Shown here one piece after another: positions 1 to 6,980 of a DNA stretch of 8,381 bases; the stretch's first letter is position 1; the number at the start of each line of letters is the position of its first letter. The translations under genes and the position numbers were made by a program. This DNA is from an uncultured Paraglaciecola sp. (GTDB lineage: Bacteria > Pseudomonadota > Gammaproteobacteria > Enterobacterales > Alteromonadaceae), in assembly GCA_905479025.1 (NCBI GenBank), contig CAJQKX010000513.1, positions 1-8,381 on the forward strand, written 5' to 3'. The notes under the pieces were generated by a model that was given only the letters and a program-made list of their open reading frames with translations, did not search any database and was not told the origin of the DNA.

Positions 1-2
1 AT

Positions 3-221
3 CAAGAAGTTAACGAATCTGAGAGTTTACAGAGAAACCTAATATATGCGTTGAATGCAAGAAGAATGATTTTGTCTGACGCTGGCTTCTATAATATCAT
101 CATCCGCCTAATAACCCATCCACCAATAACTGTTATTACAAGGCCGCATACTCATAGCCATAATAATTCTATTTACCCAAATGATTTTGATGGAGGTGTA
201 CATGAGATACCATGCAAATAA
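3..221 (+). CDS. 3' end of an unidentified protein (partial, enters from left edge)
   Basis: An open frame runs in from the left edge and stops at TAA 219-221, giving the last 72 residues of a larger protein. The composition looks like real coding sequence: a helical start (LQRNLIYALNARRMILSDAG), a hydrophobic stretch (FYNIIIRLITHPPITVI), then a polar tail with the His/Asn-rich string RPHTHSHNNSIYP and a C-terminus GGVHEIPCK. I do not recognise the family. The middle faintly resembles the C-terminal part of GT61/DUF563-type glycosyltransferases (an Ala-Arg, Ser-Asp-Ala-Gly, Asn-Ile pattern followed by a beta strand), but this is only a guess. It ends 49 bp before gmd on the same strand, so it probably belongs to the same polysaccharide operon. 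The call as coding is fairly safe; the function is unknown. Confidence 0.6.
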   Translation, partial: QEVNESESLQRNLIYALNARRMILSDAGFYNIIIRLITHPPITVITRPHTHSHNNSIYPNDFDGGVHEIPCK

Positions 222-260
222 TGCGAGTTTCAACGTCGTTTTTTTTCGAACTAATTTTTT

Positions 261-265
261 GGAGG
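261..265 (+). promoter_or_regulatory. Shine-Dalgarno GGAGG that fixes the gmd GTG start
   Basis: GGAGG lies 5 nt upstream of GTG 271, an ideal distance, in an otherwise T-rich leader. It decides the start of gmd: the encoded protein then begins just before the Rossmann motif, as in other Gmd proteins, and no in-frame ATG is available nearby. Confidence 0.8.
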
Positions 266-270
266 ACTAA

Positions 271-1377
271 GTGGGTAAATGTAAGGTAGCTTTAATTACT
301 GGTGTCACGGGCCAAGATGGCTCATATTTGGCAGAGCTATTGCTGTCAAAAGGTTATGAAGTCCATGGTATTAAGAGAAGATCATCGTCACTCAATACTC
401 AAAGAATTGATCATATATACCAAGATACACATATTAAAAACGGTAGATTTTTCCTGCATTATGGGGATCTTTCTGATAGTTCAAATTTGACTCGTATTAT
501 TAAGGAGGTGCAGCCCGATGAGATATATAACTTGGCGGCTCAGAGTCACGTAGCCGTAAGCTTTGAAGCTCCTGAATATACTGCAGATATTGATGCCCTC
601 GGAGCCCTTAGACTCTTGGAGGCTATCCGTTTGTTGGGCATGCAAAAAACCGTGCGATTTTATCAAGCTTCCACATCTGAGTTATATGGTGAGGTTAAAG
701 AAATTCCGCAAACGGAAACAACCCCGTTTAACCCTAGATCACCATATGCTGTTGCAAAGCTATATGCTTATTGGATTGTGGTTAATTATCGGAAATCCTA
801 TGGCATGTTTGCTTGCAATGGTATTTTGTTCAATCATGAATCGCCGCGTAGAGGCGAAACATTTGTGACCCGCAAAATAACACGCGGATTAGCTAATATT
901 GCCCAAGGGCTTGAAAGTTGTTTATTTATGGGCAATATTGATGCGCTCCGCGATTGGGGGCATGCAAAGGATTATGTGCGAATGCAATGGCTGATGTTAC
1001 AGCAGGATTGTCCTGAAGATTTTGTAATTGCAACAGGAGTTCAATACTCGGTGAGGCAGTTTATAACTTGGGCAGCTGAAGAGCTTGGTATTAGTCTTCG
1101 TTTTGATGGACTTGGTATGGATGAGGTCGCTATTGTGGATAAAATTCAAGGTGATCGGGCGCCGGCGCTATCAGTTGGTGATGTTATTATGCGTGTGGAT
1201 CCGAAGTATTTCCGGCCTGCGGAAGTTGAGACGCTATTAGGTGACCCAACCAAAGCAATGACAATTTTGGGGTGGAAGCCTGAAATAACAACCAAGGAAA
1301 TGTGTTGCGAAATGGTTGAACAAGATTTAGTGAGTGCAAAGAGGCAGGCCGCATTTAATGATCTATCCGAAGCTTAA
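271..1377 (+). CDS. gmd: GDP-mannose 4,6-dehydratase
   Basis: Cytoplasmic NADP(H)-dependent short-chain dehydratase that converts GDP-D-mannose to GDP-4-keto-6-deoxy-D-mannose, the branch point to GDP-fucose, GDP-D-rhamnose, GDP-perosamine and GDP-colitose. The 368 residues match the usual length (about 370). Visible in order: the Rossmann motif GVTGQDG (11-17); [14 protein letters not shown] (35-48), typical of cofactor binding in Gmd; [10 protein letters not shown] (64-73); [13 protein letters not shown] (87-99); the catalytic TSELYG with Thr135 and Glu137; the catalytic pair Tyr159 and Lys163 in YAVAK; then [16 protein letters not shown], the [11 protein letters not shown] substrate loop, and the C-terminal [22 protein letters not shown] signature. 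All key residues are intact, so the enzyme should be active. It starts at GTG with a strong ribosome binding site. The next gene is a paralogue, so the GDP-sugar pathway appears to begin here. Identification is close to certain. Confidence 0.97.
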   Translation: MGKCKVALITGVTGQDGSYLAELLLSKGYEVHGIKRRSSSLNTQRIDHIYQDTHIKNGRFFLHYGDLSDSSNLTRIIKEVQPDEIYNLAAQSHVAVSFEAPEYTADIDALGALRLLEAIRLLGMQKTVRFYQASTSELYGEVKEIPQTETTPFNPRSPYAVAKLYAYWIVVNYRKSYGMFACNGILFNHESPRRGETFVTRKITRGLANIAQGLESCLFMGNIDALRDWGHAKDYVRMQWLMLQQDCPEDFVIATGVQYSVRQFITWAAEELGISLRFDGLGMDEVAIVDKIQGDRAPALSVGDVIMRVDPKYFRPAEVETLLGDPTKAMTILGWKPEITTKEMCCEMVEQDLVSAKRQAAFNDLSEA

Positions 1378-1466
1378 ATTTACTGTTTTATTTTGATGGG
1401 TCAAAAACTGACTATTAGTTAATATGACAACCAGCGCTATCGAACATTAATAATTTGGGATTTATC

Positions 1467-2447
1467 TTGCAAAAAAATGAGAAAAAAGCACTAATCTTTG
1501 GCATCAGTGGGCAGGATGGGGCGATCTTAGCTTCATTCTTGTGTTCAAAAGGCTATCAGGTTTTTGGTACATCGAGAGACCCTGAAAGTAATAGCTTTAA
1601 AAATTTAAGACGGCTTAATATACTTGATAAAGTACATATTTTGCCAATGTCGCCCCAGGACTTTAGAAGTGTGTTTAAAGTCTTGTTGGAAGTCTTGCCG
1701 GACGAAGTATACTCGTTGGCTGGTCAAACTTCGGTTGGCCGATCTTTCGAAATACCAGCAGAAACGATTGATAGCATTTACGCCAGTACTTTAAATATTT
1801 TAGAAGCGTGCAGGGCAATTGATCATGATATCCGTTTATTTAATGCAGGCTCTAGTGAGTGTTTCGGGGACACTCAAGGTAAATCAGCAAATGAAAATAC
1901 TAAGTATGATCCTAAGAGTCCCTATGCCATTGCTAAAGCTGCTTCGATTTGGCTGGTCGATACTTATCGAGAATCATATGGATTAAATGCTTGCTCAGGA
2001 ATATTATTTAATCATGAATCAGTTCTTCGGCCAGAAAGGTTTGTTACGCAAAAAATAGCGGCTGCCGCACATCGTATATCGCATGGAAGTAAAGAGAGAC
2101 TGGCGCTGGGTAATATAGATGTTTATCGCGACTGGGGGTGGGCTCCTGAGTATGTTGAGGCAATGTGGAAAATGTTACAGCAAAAAAACGTCCGTAATTA
2201 TATTATAGCTTCTGGGGCGAGTTATTCGCTCAGAGAATTTTTAAACAGCGTTTTTTGCAATTTAGATCTTGATTGGGAAGGGCATGTTGATATTGATCAA
2301 TCATTAATTCGGCCAAATGAGGTGGTTTGGAGTAAGGCTGATCCGAGTAAAATTTGTAGAGATCTTGGTTGGAAGGCACGTACTGATATGCATGGTGTGG
2401 TGCGGAATATGATGCAAGAAAAGAATAACTCTTCAAGGATGATTTAA
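1467..2447 (+). CDS. Second Gmd-family NDP-sugar dehydratase/reductase (divergent paralogue of gmd)
   Basis: A 326-residue extended short-chain dehydrogenase of the GDP-mannose dehydratase family, clearly related to the gene before it but shorter and divergent. Counting from TTG 1467: the Rossmann motif GISGQDG (12-18), LAGQTSVGRSFE (84-95), GSSECFG with Ser129/Ser130 and Glu131, the catalytic Tyr153/Lys157 in YAIAK, then NHESVLRPERFVTQKI, the YRDWGWAPEYVEAMW loop and a C-terminal RPNEV...ADPSKI...LGWK block. The conserved Glu is the dehydratase base in Gmd; reductases such as Rmd usually lack it (for example GDVYG), so a dehydratase on GDP-mannose or a related GDP-sugar fits better than a C4 reductase. 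A reductase role (GDP-D-rhamnose or 6-deoxy-talose synthesis) cannot be excluded. TTG 1467 is chosen because GGGA (1457-1460) lies 6 nt upstream; TTG 1455 would add four residues without a ribosome binding site. The stop is 17 bp before the next gene. Confidence 0.8.
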   Translation: MQKNEKKALIFGISGQDGAILASFLCSKGYQVFGTSRDPESNSFKNLRRLNILDKVHILPMSPQDFRSVFKVLLEVLPDEVYSLAGQTSVGRSFEIPAETIDSIYASTLNILEACRAIDHDIRLFNAGSSECFGDTQGKSANENTKYDPKSPYAIAKAASIWLVDTYRESYGLNACSGILFNHESVLRPERFVTQKIAAAAHRISHGSKERLALGNIDVYRDWGWAPEYVEAMWKMLQQKNVRNYIIASGASYSLREFLNSVFCNLDLDWEGHVDIDQSLIRPNEVVWSKADPSKICRDLGWKARTDMHGVVRNMMQEKNNSSRMI

Positions 2448-2464
2448 GAGATATAAATGAATTT

Positions 2465-3640
2465 ATGCGCAAAATTAAGATCGAAACATTATTGATAATC
2501 ACCTATATAGTTTTTTGGAGTTTTTGGCTCTCTTTAAATCATATTGTGGGAAATCTTCTTTCGTTAAAGGTCGAAGTCTTGGTCATGGGATCCTTATTTT
2601 TTTTTTTAATGGGTTGGCTTTGTTTGGAACCATTGTCTGTTGCAAAGAAGGCTTATTATTATAAGAATAGTGATTTATCGTCTCAAAGACTTTTGATCAT
2701 TGCCTATCTTGTTATCGCATTAAATGTTTTTTTCGCGTACGAACCCCTAAAGGCCATTATAGATTATGGTTGGGCATATCGCGTGATGATGTATGAATCC
2801 GATGAGATAGCCAGCCAATTTTTGAGATCGCAAATCTTACAACCACTGAATTATGCAGTCATTACAGTTTTAGTGGTTACTCCAGGATTAAAAAACAGTC
2901 TGAGTTTCGTCGCATTAATATGCTTAATGGATGCAGTTTTAACATTGGGACGATTCCCTATATATCACTTCATGTACTTTTTGTGTGTGATTTCTTTTGT
3001 TAATTCAAAAGTAAAAAGAACGGCTAGTGTGATTGGTTTTAGATTGATCGCTACGGTACCTATTATTTTAGCGGTAAGTATCTGGCTGTTAATAGGTAAG
3101 CTAATTAGCGAAGATAATCTAGTAGTGGGCAGTCTATCGGATATTATTAGACTCTTTTTAGTGAATTATCATTTTATAGGCTTTCATATGATAGATCATT
3201 TACTTGACCTGGAGGCATCTGGAGTCCTCGAAGTGCCTAACTTGAAAGTGGGATTAGGGTTTCTGGATTGGTTTATTTATCAGTTAATAAAAGTATTAGG
3301 CGTTCCGATTGTTTACGATAACAGTTATATGAATATCAAATCGATTTTCAATGCTGGGATATATCTCAAGGGATTGGATTATACGTATAACGCATTCTCT
3401 TCAAATTTGATGCCTCTATATGTTGCGGGTGGCTCAGTAGGGGTTGTTGTTGGGCACTTCATGTTTGGGCTAATGGCCAAGTTGTCATGTCGAAAAACAG
3501 GTTTTGCTGTAAATCCTTATTTTCTATCTTTGATGTTCTGCATGACATTTGGGATATTTCAACCTATGTTTTTTAACTACATACTGCAACTATGGGTTTT
3601 GATATTTTTAATTTTCTTTGCTATGAAAATTAGAAACTAG
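2465..3640 (+). CDS. wzy: Polytopic membrane protein, probable O-antigen/repeat-unit polymerase (Wzy)
   Basis: A 391-residue, very hydrophobic protein with about ten to eleven predicted membrane helices by eye: roughly 8-28, 36-57, 74-96, 130-145, 147-180 (two), 188-213, 222-245, 265-285, 320-345 and 350-390 (two). The largest loop lies between about residues 245 and 315 and would be the periplasmic loop typical of Wzy polymerases. Polymerases have little sequence identity, so the call rests on topology, length (about 400) and position between sugar-nucleotide genes and a glycosyltransferase/flippase pair. Wzy would link lipid-carried repeat units in the periplasm. Tyr/Arg-containing segments such as YGWAYRVMMYES and TLGRFPIY resemble those in EpsG/Wzy-like proteins. 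ATG 2465 has only a weak, distant ribosome binding site (AAGAG, 2446-2450), so translation may be coupled to the upstream gene. The coding region contains an 11-T tract at 2597-2607. Alternative: another polytopic transporter or an O-antigen ligase-like protein. Confidence 0.7.
   Translation: MRKIKIETLLIITYIVFWSFWLSLNHIVGNLLSLKVEVLVMGSLFFFLMGWLCLEPLSVAKKAYYYKNSDLSSQRLLIIAYLVIALNVFFAYEPLKAIIDYGWAYRVMMYESDEIASQFLRSQILQPLNYAVITVLVVTPGLKNSLSFVALICLMDAVLTLGRFPIYHFMYFLCVISFVNSKVKRTASVIGFRLIATVPIILAVSIWLLIGKLISEDNLVVGSLSDIIRLFLVNYHFIGFHMIDHLLDLEASGVLEVPNLKVGLGFLDWFIYQLIKVLGVPIVYDNSYMNIKSIFNAGIYLKGLDYTYNAFSSNLMPLYVAGGSVGVVVGHFMFGLMAKLSCRKTGFAVNPYFLSLMFCMTFGIFQPMFFNYILQLWVLIFLIFFAMKIRN
2597..2607 (+). 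repeat. T11 homopolymer inside the putative wzy coding region
   Basis: Eleven consecutive T residues lie about 44 codons into the gene and encode Phe-Phe-Phe-Leu at the end of the second membrane helix. The present length keeps the frame open. A gain or loss of one T would truncate the protein early, so this is a possible slippage (contingency) site. Part of the bias comes simply from a hydrophobic, AT-rich gene. Confidence 0.9.
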
Positions 3641-3712
3641 ACTTCTAGATGATATGTTTTATTGAACATTATGCAATGATGTTTTTTTAAAACTCTTATT
3701 AGGCTGAATAAT

Positions 3713-4636
3713 ATGAATTACAATACGCCAATCCTTATAATTGTTTTCAACCGCCCCAAGGAAACTAGACAGCTAATTTCTAGATTGTCTGAGTTAAAGC
3801 CTAAGAGGCTTTATGTTGCTTGTGATGGCCCCAGGGGCGCTAGAGAGGGTGAACAGGCCCGGGTTGAGGAGGTTAGATCTTTATTCGAAAATTTGAGCTG
3901 GGATTGCGAGGTAGTATCGCTTTATAGGGCTGATAATAAAGGCTGTAAATACGGAGTTGCAGGTGCTATTGATTGGTTTTTCAGTATGGTGCCTGAGGGG
4001 ATCATTTTGGAAGATGATGTTATTCCGTCCATTAGTTTCTTTAGGTTTTGTGATGAGATGCTTGACCGATATAGAGACGAAAAACGAATTTTTCATATTG
4101 CTGGAAGTAATTTTCTTAAAGAAAGTCTTTTCAAAAACAATGATAGTTATAGCTTTGGTGGCATCTATGGCTCCGTGTGGGGCTGGGCTACATGGGCTGA
4201 TAGGTGGGCTGGTTTTGATGTTGAAATCAGTGAGTATAGCGGCAAGCGGGATGACCCTGAATTCCAAAATAGCTATGGCGAAAAGGAGCTTATGAGACAT
4301 AAAATTGAGGAGTTAGACTTTGTGGTAAATGGTCTAGATACCTGGGATTTTCAACTTAATTTTGCGCGATTTTTAAAACTAGGGCTGACTATTTTTCCTA
4401 GGAAAAACTTAATAAGGAACATCGGTTTCAATGCTGATGCTACGCATACCAAGACAAAAAACGATTCAAGGTCAATGCTTGTTGAAAACCAATTAGATTT
4501 CCCTTTAGTGCACCCTAATATTATAGAAAGAAATGCTCGACTTGAAAAAGTATTCTATGACCAATACGTCTCGAAAGCGTTAGTTAGAAGAGTTTATCGC
4601 AAGTTAAGCTCAATTTTTCTCAGAATTATTAATTGA
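3713..4636 (+). CDS. GT-A fold glycosyltransferase (family 2-like / HlpA-like)
   Basis: A 307-residue soluble protein with the layout of GT-A nucleotide-sugar transferases. The N-terminal strand PILIIVFNRP (6-15) and ACDGPRG (36-42) form the nucleotide-binding half; ILEDDVIPS (98-106) contains the DXD-type metal-binding acidic cluster Glu100-Asp101-Asp102. Further on are the aromatic block GSVWGWATWADRW (153-165), DTWDFQ (209-214) and PRKNLIRNIGF (229-239) followed by DATHT. These blocks are typical of bacterial glycosyltransferases often annotated as hemolytic-protein HlpA-like or GT2-like in polysaccharide loci. It would transfer one sugar onto the undecaprenyl-linked repeat unit at the cytoplasmic membrane face; donor and acceptor cannot be read from sequence. 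The C-terminal tail is basic and hydrophobic (VRRVYRKLSSIFLRI), suitable for membrane association. ATG 3713 is preceded by AGG at 3701-3703. It follows the polymerase by 72 bp. Confidence 0.88.
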   Translation: MNYNTPILIIVFNRPKETRQLISRLSELKPKRLYVACDGPRGAREGEQARVEEVRSLFENLSWDCEVVSLYRADNKGCKYGVAGAIDWFFSMVPEGIILEDDVIPSISFFRFCDEMLDRYRDEKRIFHIAGSNFLKESLFKNNDSYSFGGIYGSVWGWATWADRWAGFDVEISEYSGKRDDPEFQNSYGEKELMRHKIEELDFVVNGLDTWDFQLNFARFLKLGLTIFPRKNLIRNIGFNADATHTKTKNDSRSMLVENQLDFPLVHPNIIERNARLEKVFYDQYVSKALVRRVYRKLSSIFLRIIN

Positions 4637-4652
4637 TTTATTTTGTCTTGAG

Positions 4653-4993
4653 ATGGTTCACTACGTGACATCAATGTTAAGAATTAATAGTCTTGCTTTC
4701 TTGAAAAGAATCCATCGGCAACTGAAATATTTCAAATTACTAAGATCATCAGATGCCAAAAATATTAGAGTAAACTTACCTGAGCATGCAATTAAGTCTT
4801 TGGTTTATCTAGTTTCACCAGTCCAGAGCCATGTAAATGAAGACAGACACCAAAGATTGGGTAAATCAGCGCAGTGGCGTAATGAACTCGATGAGGGGGT
4901 ACAAAAATCTTAACTGATCAATTTGCGTCTATCATGCAAAAGTGGGACTCCGTGGCTGCTGATCCGAGAAGTGAGAGTGCTTTTGATAACTAA
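4653..4993 (+). pseudogene. Small gene of unknown function, apparently frameshifted at a G5 run
   Basis: From ATG 4653 a frame of 86 codons runs to TAA 4911-4913. Its sequence looks genuine up to about residue 80 (a basic amphipathic N-terminus FLKRIHRQLKYFKLLR, then IKSLVYLVSPVQSHVNEDRH, then WRNELDEG), but the last residues VQKS are followed at once by a stop. In the -1 register from about 4895 the sequence reads on as TKILTDQFASIMQKWDSVAA and then DPRSESAFDN, ending at TAA 4991-4993. That looks far more protein-like than the alternative frame there. One extra G in the G5 run (4895-4899) would join the halves into a protein of about 113 residues, ending within the first codons of the flippase gene. 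I do not recognise the family. ATG 4653 has no clear ribosome binding site; ATG 4674 is an alternative. Either this is a broken gene, a sequencing error, or the short 86-residue form is real. Confidence 0.45.
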
Positions 4994-6305
4994 AATTATT
5001 AGAACAGTACTGGCAAATAATTCGGTTGAAGCTAAAAATTTTAGCTGGCTGGCATTAGAGAAAATAGCTCGTTTGATCATGAGTTTTAGTGTCGGGGTAT
5101 GGATGGCTAGATATATGGGTCCAGCAGAATTTGGGCTATTTTCATATATCACAGTTTTTGTTGCAATATTTGTAGATATGGCGACATTAAGTATGGCTCC
5201 AGTTGTTACAAAGCATTTCATAGACCGAGAAATTGATATCTCAGTTATCTTGGGATCATCGGCTTTGTTACATTTCATATGTTCACTTGTCGCAATTCTC
5301 TGTATAACAATCTCAGCTAATTTTGTTGGCATCGCTGACCCCGAAGTTAGGGAATTGATTTTAATAGTTAGTTTAATGCACCTCTTTAATACATCTAATA
5401 TAATTCGATACTGGTTTGAATCTAGATTAGAGTCTAGATTAAATGTATTGATTGATATTCTAACCTTGATTGTGGCGGCTTTGTGCAGAGTCTATTTCAT
5501 CGTAAATGATTTTAGTTACGAGTATTTTGTATATTTAGTATTGTTTGAGTCTGTGTTTGCCGCCTTTTTGCTAACTACAACCTTCATGACTCGCAAGATT
5601 CCCGGGCGTGGCTTTAAGGTAAGCTTCTCATATATTAAAAATTTGTGCTCCATTACATGGCCATTAGCTATAGCGGGAATCGCAATATCTCTGTTCATGA
5701 AAGTGGACCAATTAATGATAGCAAGTATGTTGTCTGCAACTGAAGTTGGGGAATATGCGATAGCCGTTAAACTAACTGAGTTTTGGTATTTTATTCCAAC
5801 TAGTATAGGGCTATCACTTTATCCCAAGCTGATAAAAGCCCGAGTCATTAGTCCAGAGATATATATCCAAAAACTACAGAAGATGCATGATTTGGTTGCT
5901 TGTATCGCTCTTATTGTTTCAGTACCACTTGCGTTATTGGCCAATGATGTCGTGAGCCTACTTTATGGATCTCAATATGTAAATTCGGGGCCCATTCTTG
6001 CTATATATATTTGGTGCTCTGTCTTTGTGTTCCTTGGGACTGTAAGTGGTCGTTGGTACATCATTGAAAACCTGGAGCGAAAGATATTGGGACGAGCTCT
6101 AGTTGGTTTAGCCTTTAATGTCGGGTTGAATTTAATCTTGATCCCCCTTTATGGAATAATGGGAGCGGCAGTTGCGACTGTTATATCTCAATTTATGACG
6201 TCATTTGGGTTTGACTTTTTCTCAAGCAGAACAAGAGTTATATTCTATATCAAGCTCCGGTCACTTAATGTTTTTAGGCTCGCCGCCTATTTCTTAAAAG
6301 CCTAA
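4977..6305 (+). CDS. wzx: Wzx-type polysaccharide flippase (MOP/MATE-like superfamily)
   Basis: A 442-residue inner-membrane protein with about 12 predicted membrane helices, the normal size for Wzx, which moves lipid-linked repeat units from the cytoplasmic to the periplasmic face. The N-terminal signature LALEKIARLIMSFSVGVWMA followed by RYMGPAEFGLFSY is typical of the family. A second hallmark in the middle, KVDQLMIASMLSATEVGEYA followed by EFWYFIPTSIGLSLYPKL, matches the start of the second six-helix repeat, and NVGLNLILIPLYGIMGAAVA is the usual C-terminal helix motif. GTG 4977 is chosen because GAGAAG (4966-4971) lies 5 nt upstream and the protein then starts like other Wzx proteins; TTG 4983 is also possible. 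An upstream TTG 4923 would add an unlikely N-terminus rich in Arg, Cys and Trp that seems to be the neighbouring gene in another frame. The overlap with that gene suggests translational coupling. Confidence 0.88.
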   Translation: MLLITKIIRTVLANNSVEAKNFSWLALEKIARLIMSFSVGVWMARYMGPAEFGLFSYITVFVAIFVDMATLSMAPVVTKHFIDREIDISVILGSSALLHFICSLVAILCITISANFVGIADPEVRELILIVSLMHLFNTSNIIRYWFESRLESRLNVLIDILTLIVAALCRVYFIVNDFSYEYFVYLVLFESVFAAFLLTTTFMTRKIPGRGFKVSFSYIKNLCSITWPLAIAGIAISLFMKVDQLMIASMLSATEVGEYAIAVKLTEFWYFIPTSIGLSLYPKLIKARVISPEIYIQKLQKMHDLVACIALIVSVPLALLANDVVSLLYGSQYVNSGPILAIYIWCSVFVFLGTVSGRWYIIENLERKILGRALVGLAFNVGLNLILIPLYGIMGAAVATVISQFMTSFGFDFFSSRTRVIFYIKLRSLNVFRLAAYFLKA

Positions 6306-6836
6306 AACGAAAAATTATTCTGGCACTTAATTATATCTGTCGTTTTTTTAACTGAGACTACTCTCGGGTAATTATGTTGATAGTATAGTTGTGAATGCGG
6401 GAGATAACACATTTATTATTGACTTAGTTGACCTGACCGCGGAGTAGGTCGTGTCATGATGGAAAATGGGGCTATAGTCCCCAAGAGGCCAAAATAATTG
6501 GGGGTTTTATAACTCTTAACTCCCATGTTGGCGGTTTGGTGCTTTTTGTCTTTAAGTTATGTTGCTCGGTAACGTGCATTGAAGCGAATCCAGATACTTT
6601 CGAATTACTCCAGTTAAATAAAACTATTAACCACAGAGAGAACATTACTCTGCTTAATTGTGCTGCTGATGAAGCTGAAGGATAAGTAAAAGTTCTTGCT
6701 AGCGATGATAATTCAGGAGTATCTGAAAGATACCCCCATAATGAATAAAAAATGTATTTCTATGGTTCGCCAAAAATTATTTCTGTGCCAATGAAGGCAT
6801 TAGATGAGTAGTTTGAAGCAATCTTTGATGTTGTAA

Positions 6837-6892
6837 TAATGAATAATGAATAATGAATAATGAATAATGAATAATGAATAATGAATATTGAA
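6837..6892 (+). repeat. Heptanucleotide tandem array, 7 perfect TAATGAA copies plus one variant
   Basis: TAATGAA occurs seven times in perfect head-to-tail register at 6837-6885, followed by a variant TATTGAA at 6886-6892. It lies exactly inside the codons for the metal/SAM-side DxEG motif of the methyltransferase ruin. One copy plus the variant would encode the normal VIMN-IEAS junction, so six copies (42 bp, 14 codons) appear to have been gained. The gain keeps the downstream frame but adds TAA and TGA stops. The unit gives a stop in all three forward frames within 21 bp. Confidence 0.97.
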
Positions 6893-6970
6893 GCCTCCGA
6901 ATCGTTTGCGTTTAACGGAATGCAAAAAATAATTTCTGTGGCATCCATACTAAGTCTTCACTATTCAACA

Positions 6971-6978
6971 AGAGGTGG
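6971..6978 (+). promoter_or_regulatory. Ribosome binding site of the acyltransferase gene
   Basis: AGAGGTGG sits just ahead of ATG 6981, with GAGGTG ending 3 nt before the start. It lies within the dead 3' end of the methyltransferase, so the acyltransferase start seems to have survived, or been placed there, independently of that gene. Confidence 0.7.
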
Positions 6979-6980
6979 AC

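Noticed and set aside
563..868. Second + strand frame inside gmd
   Set aside because: It overlaps the catalytic core of gmd in another register and has no protein-like motifs.
1394..1420. TTGATG ... TAGTTA as a promoter between the two dehydratase genes
   Set aside because: The match to -35/-10 consensus is poor and such hexamers are common in AT-rich DNA.
3881..4300. Long minus-strand frame opposite the glycosyltransferase
   Set aside because: The + strand carries clear glycosyltransferase motifs; the antisense product has no recognisable features and is a shadow.
4923..4976. Longer flippase start at TTG 4923
   Set aside because: The added residues are unlike Wzx N-termini, there is no ribosome binding site, and the -1 register of the same bases looks like the end of the preceding gene.
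4910..5332. Minus-strand frame opposite the flippase 5' end
   Set aside because: It is antisense to well-supported flippase motifs and shows no start signal.
6304..6349. Inverted repeat AAAACGA / TCGTTTT followed by a T-run after the flippase
   Set aside because: Seven mostly A-T pairs with a loop of about 29 nt are too weak for a convincing intrinsic terminator.
6837..6892. CRISPR-like array
   Set aside because: The unit is 7 bp with no spacers; it is a simple tandem repeat.
6760..6948. Minus-strand frame of 62 codons containing a repeated HYSLFII peptide
   Set aside because: It is only the complement of the TAATGAA array read through; it has no ribosome binding site and lies antisense to the methyltransferase remnant.
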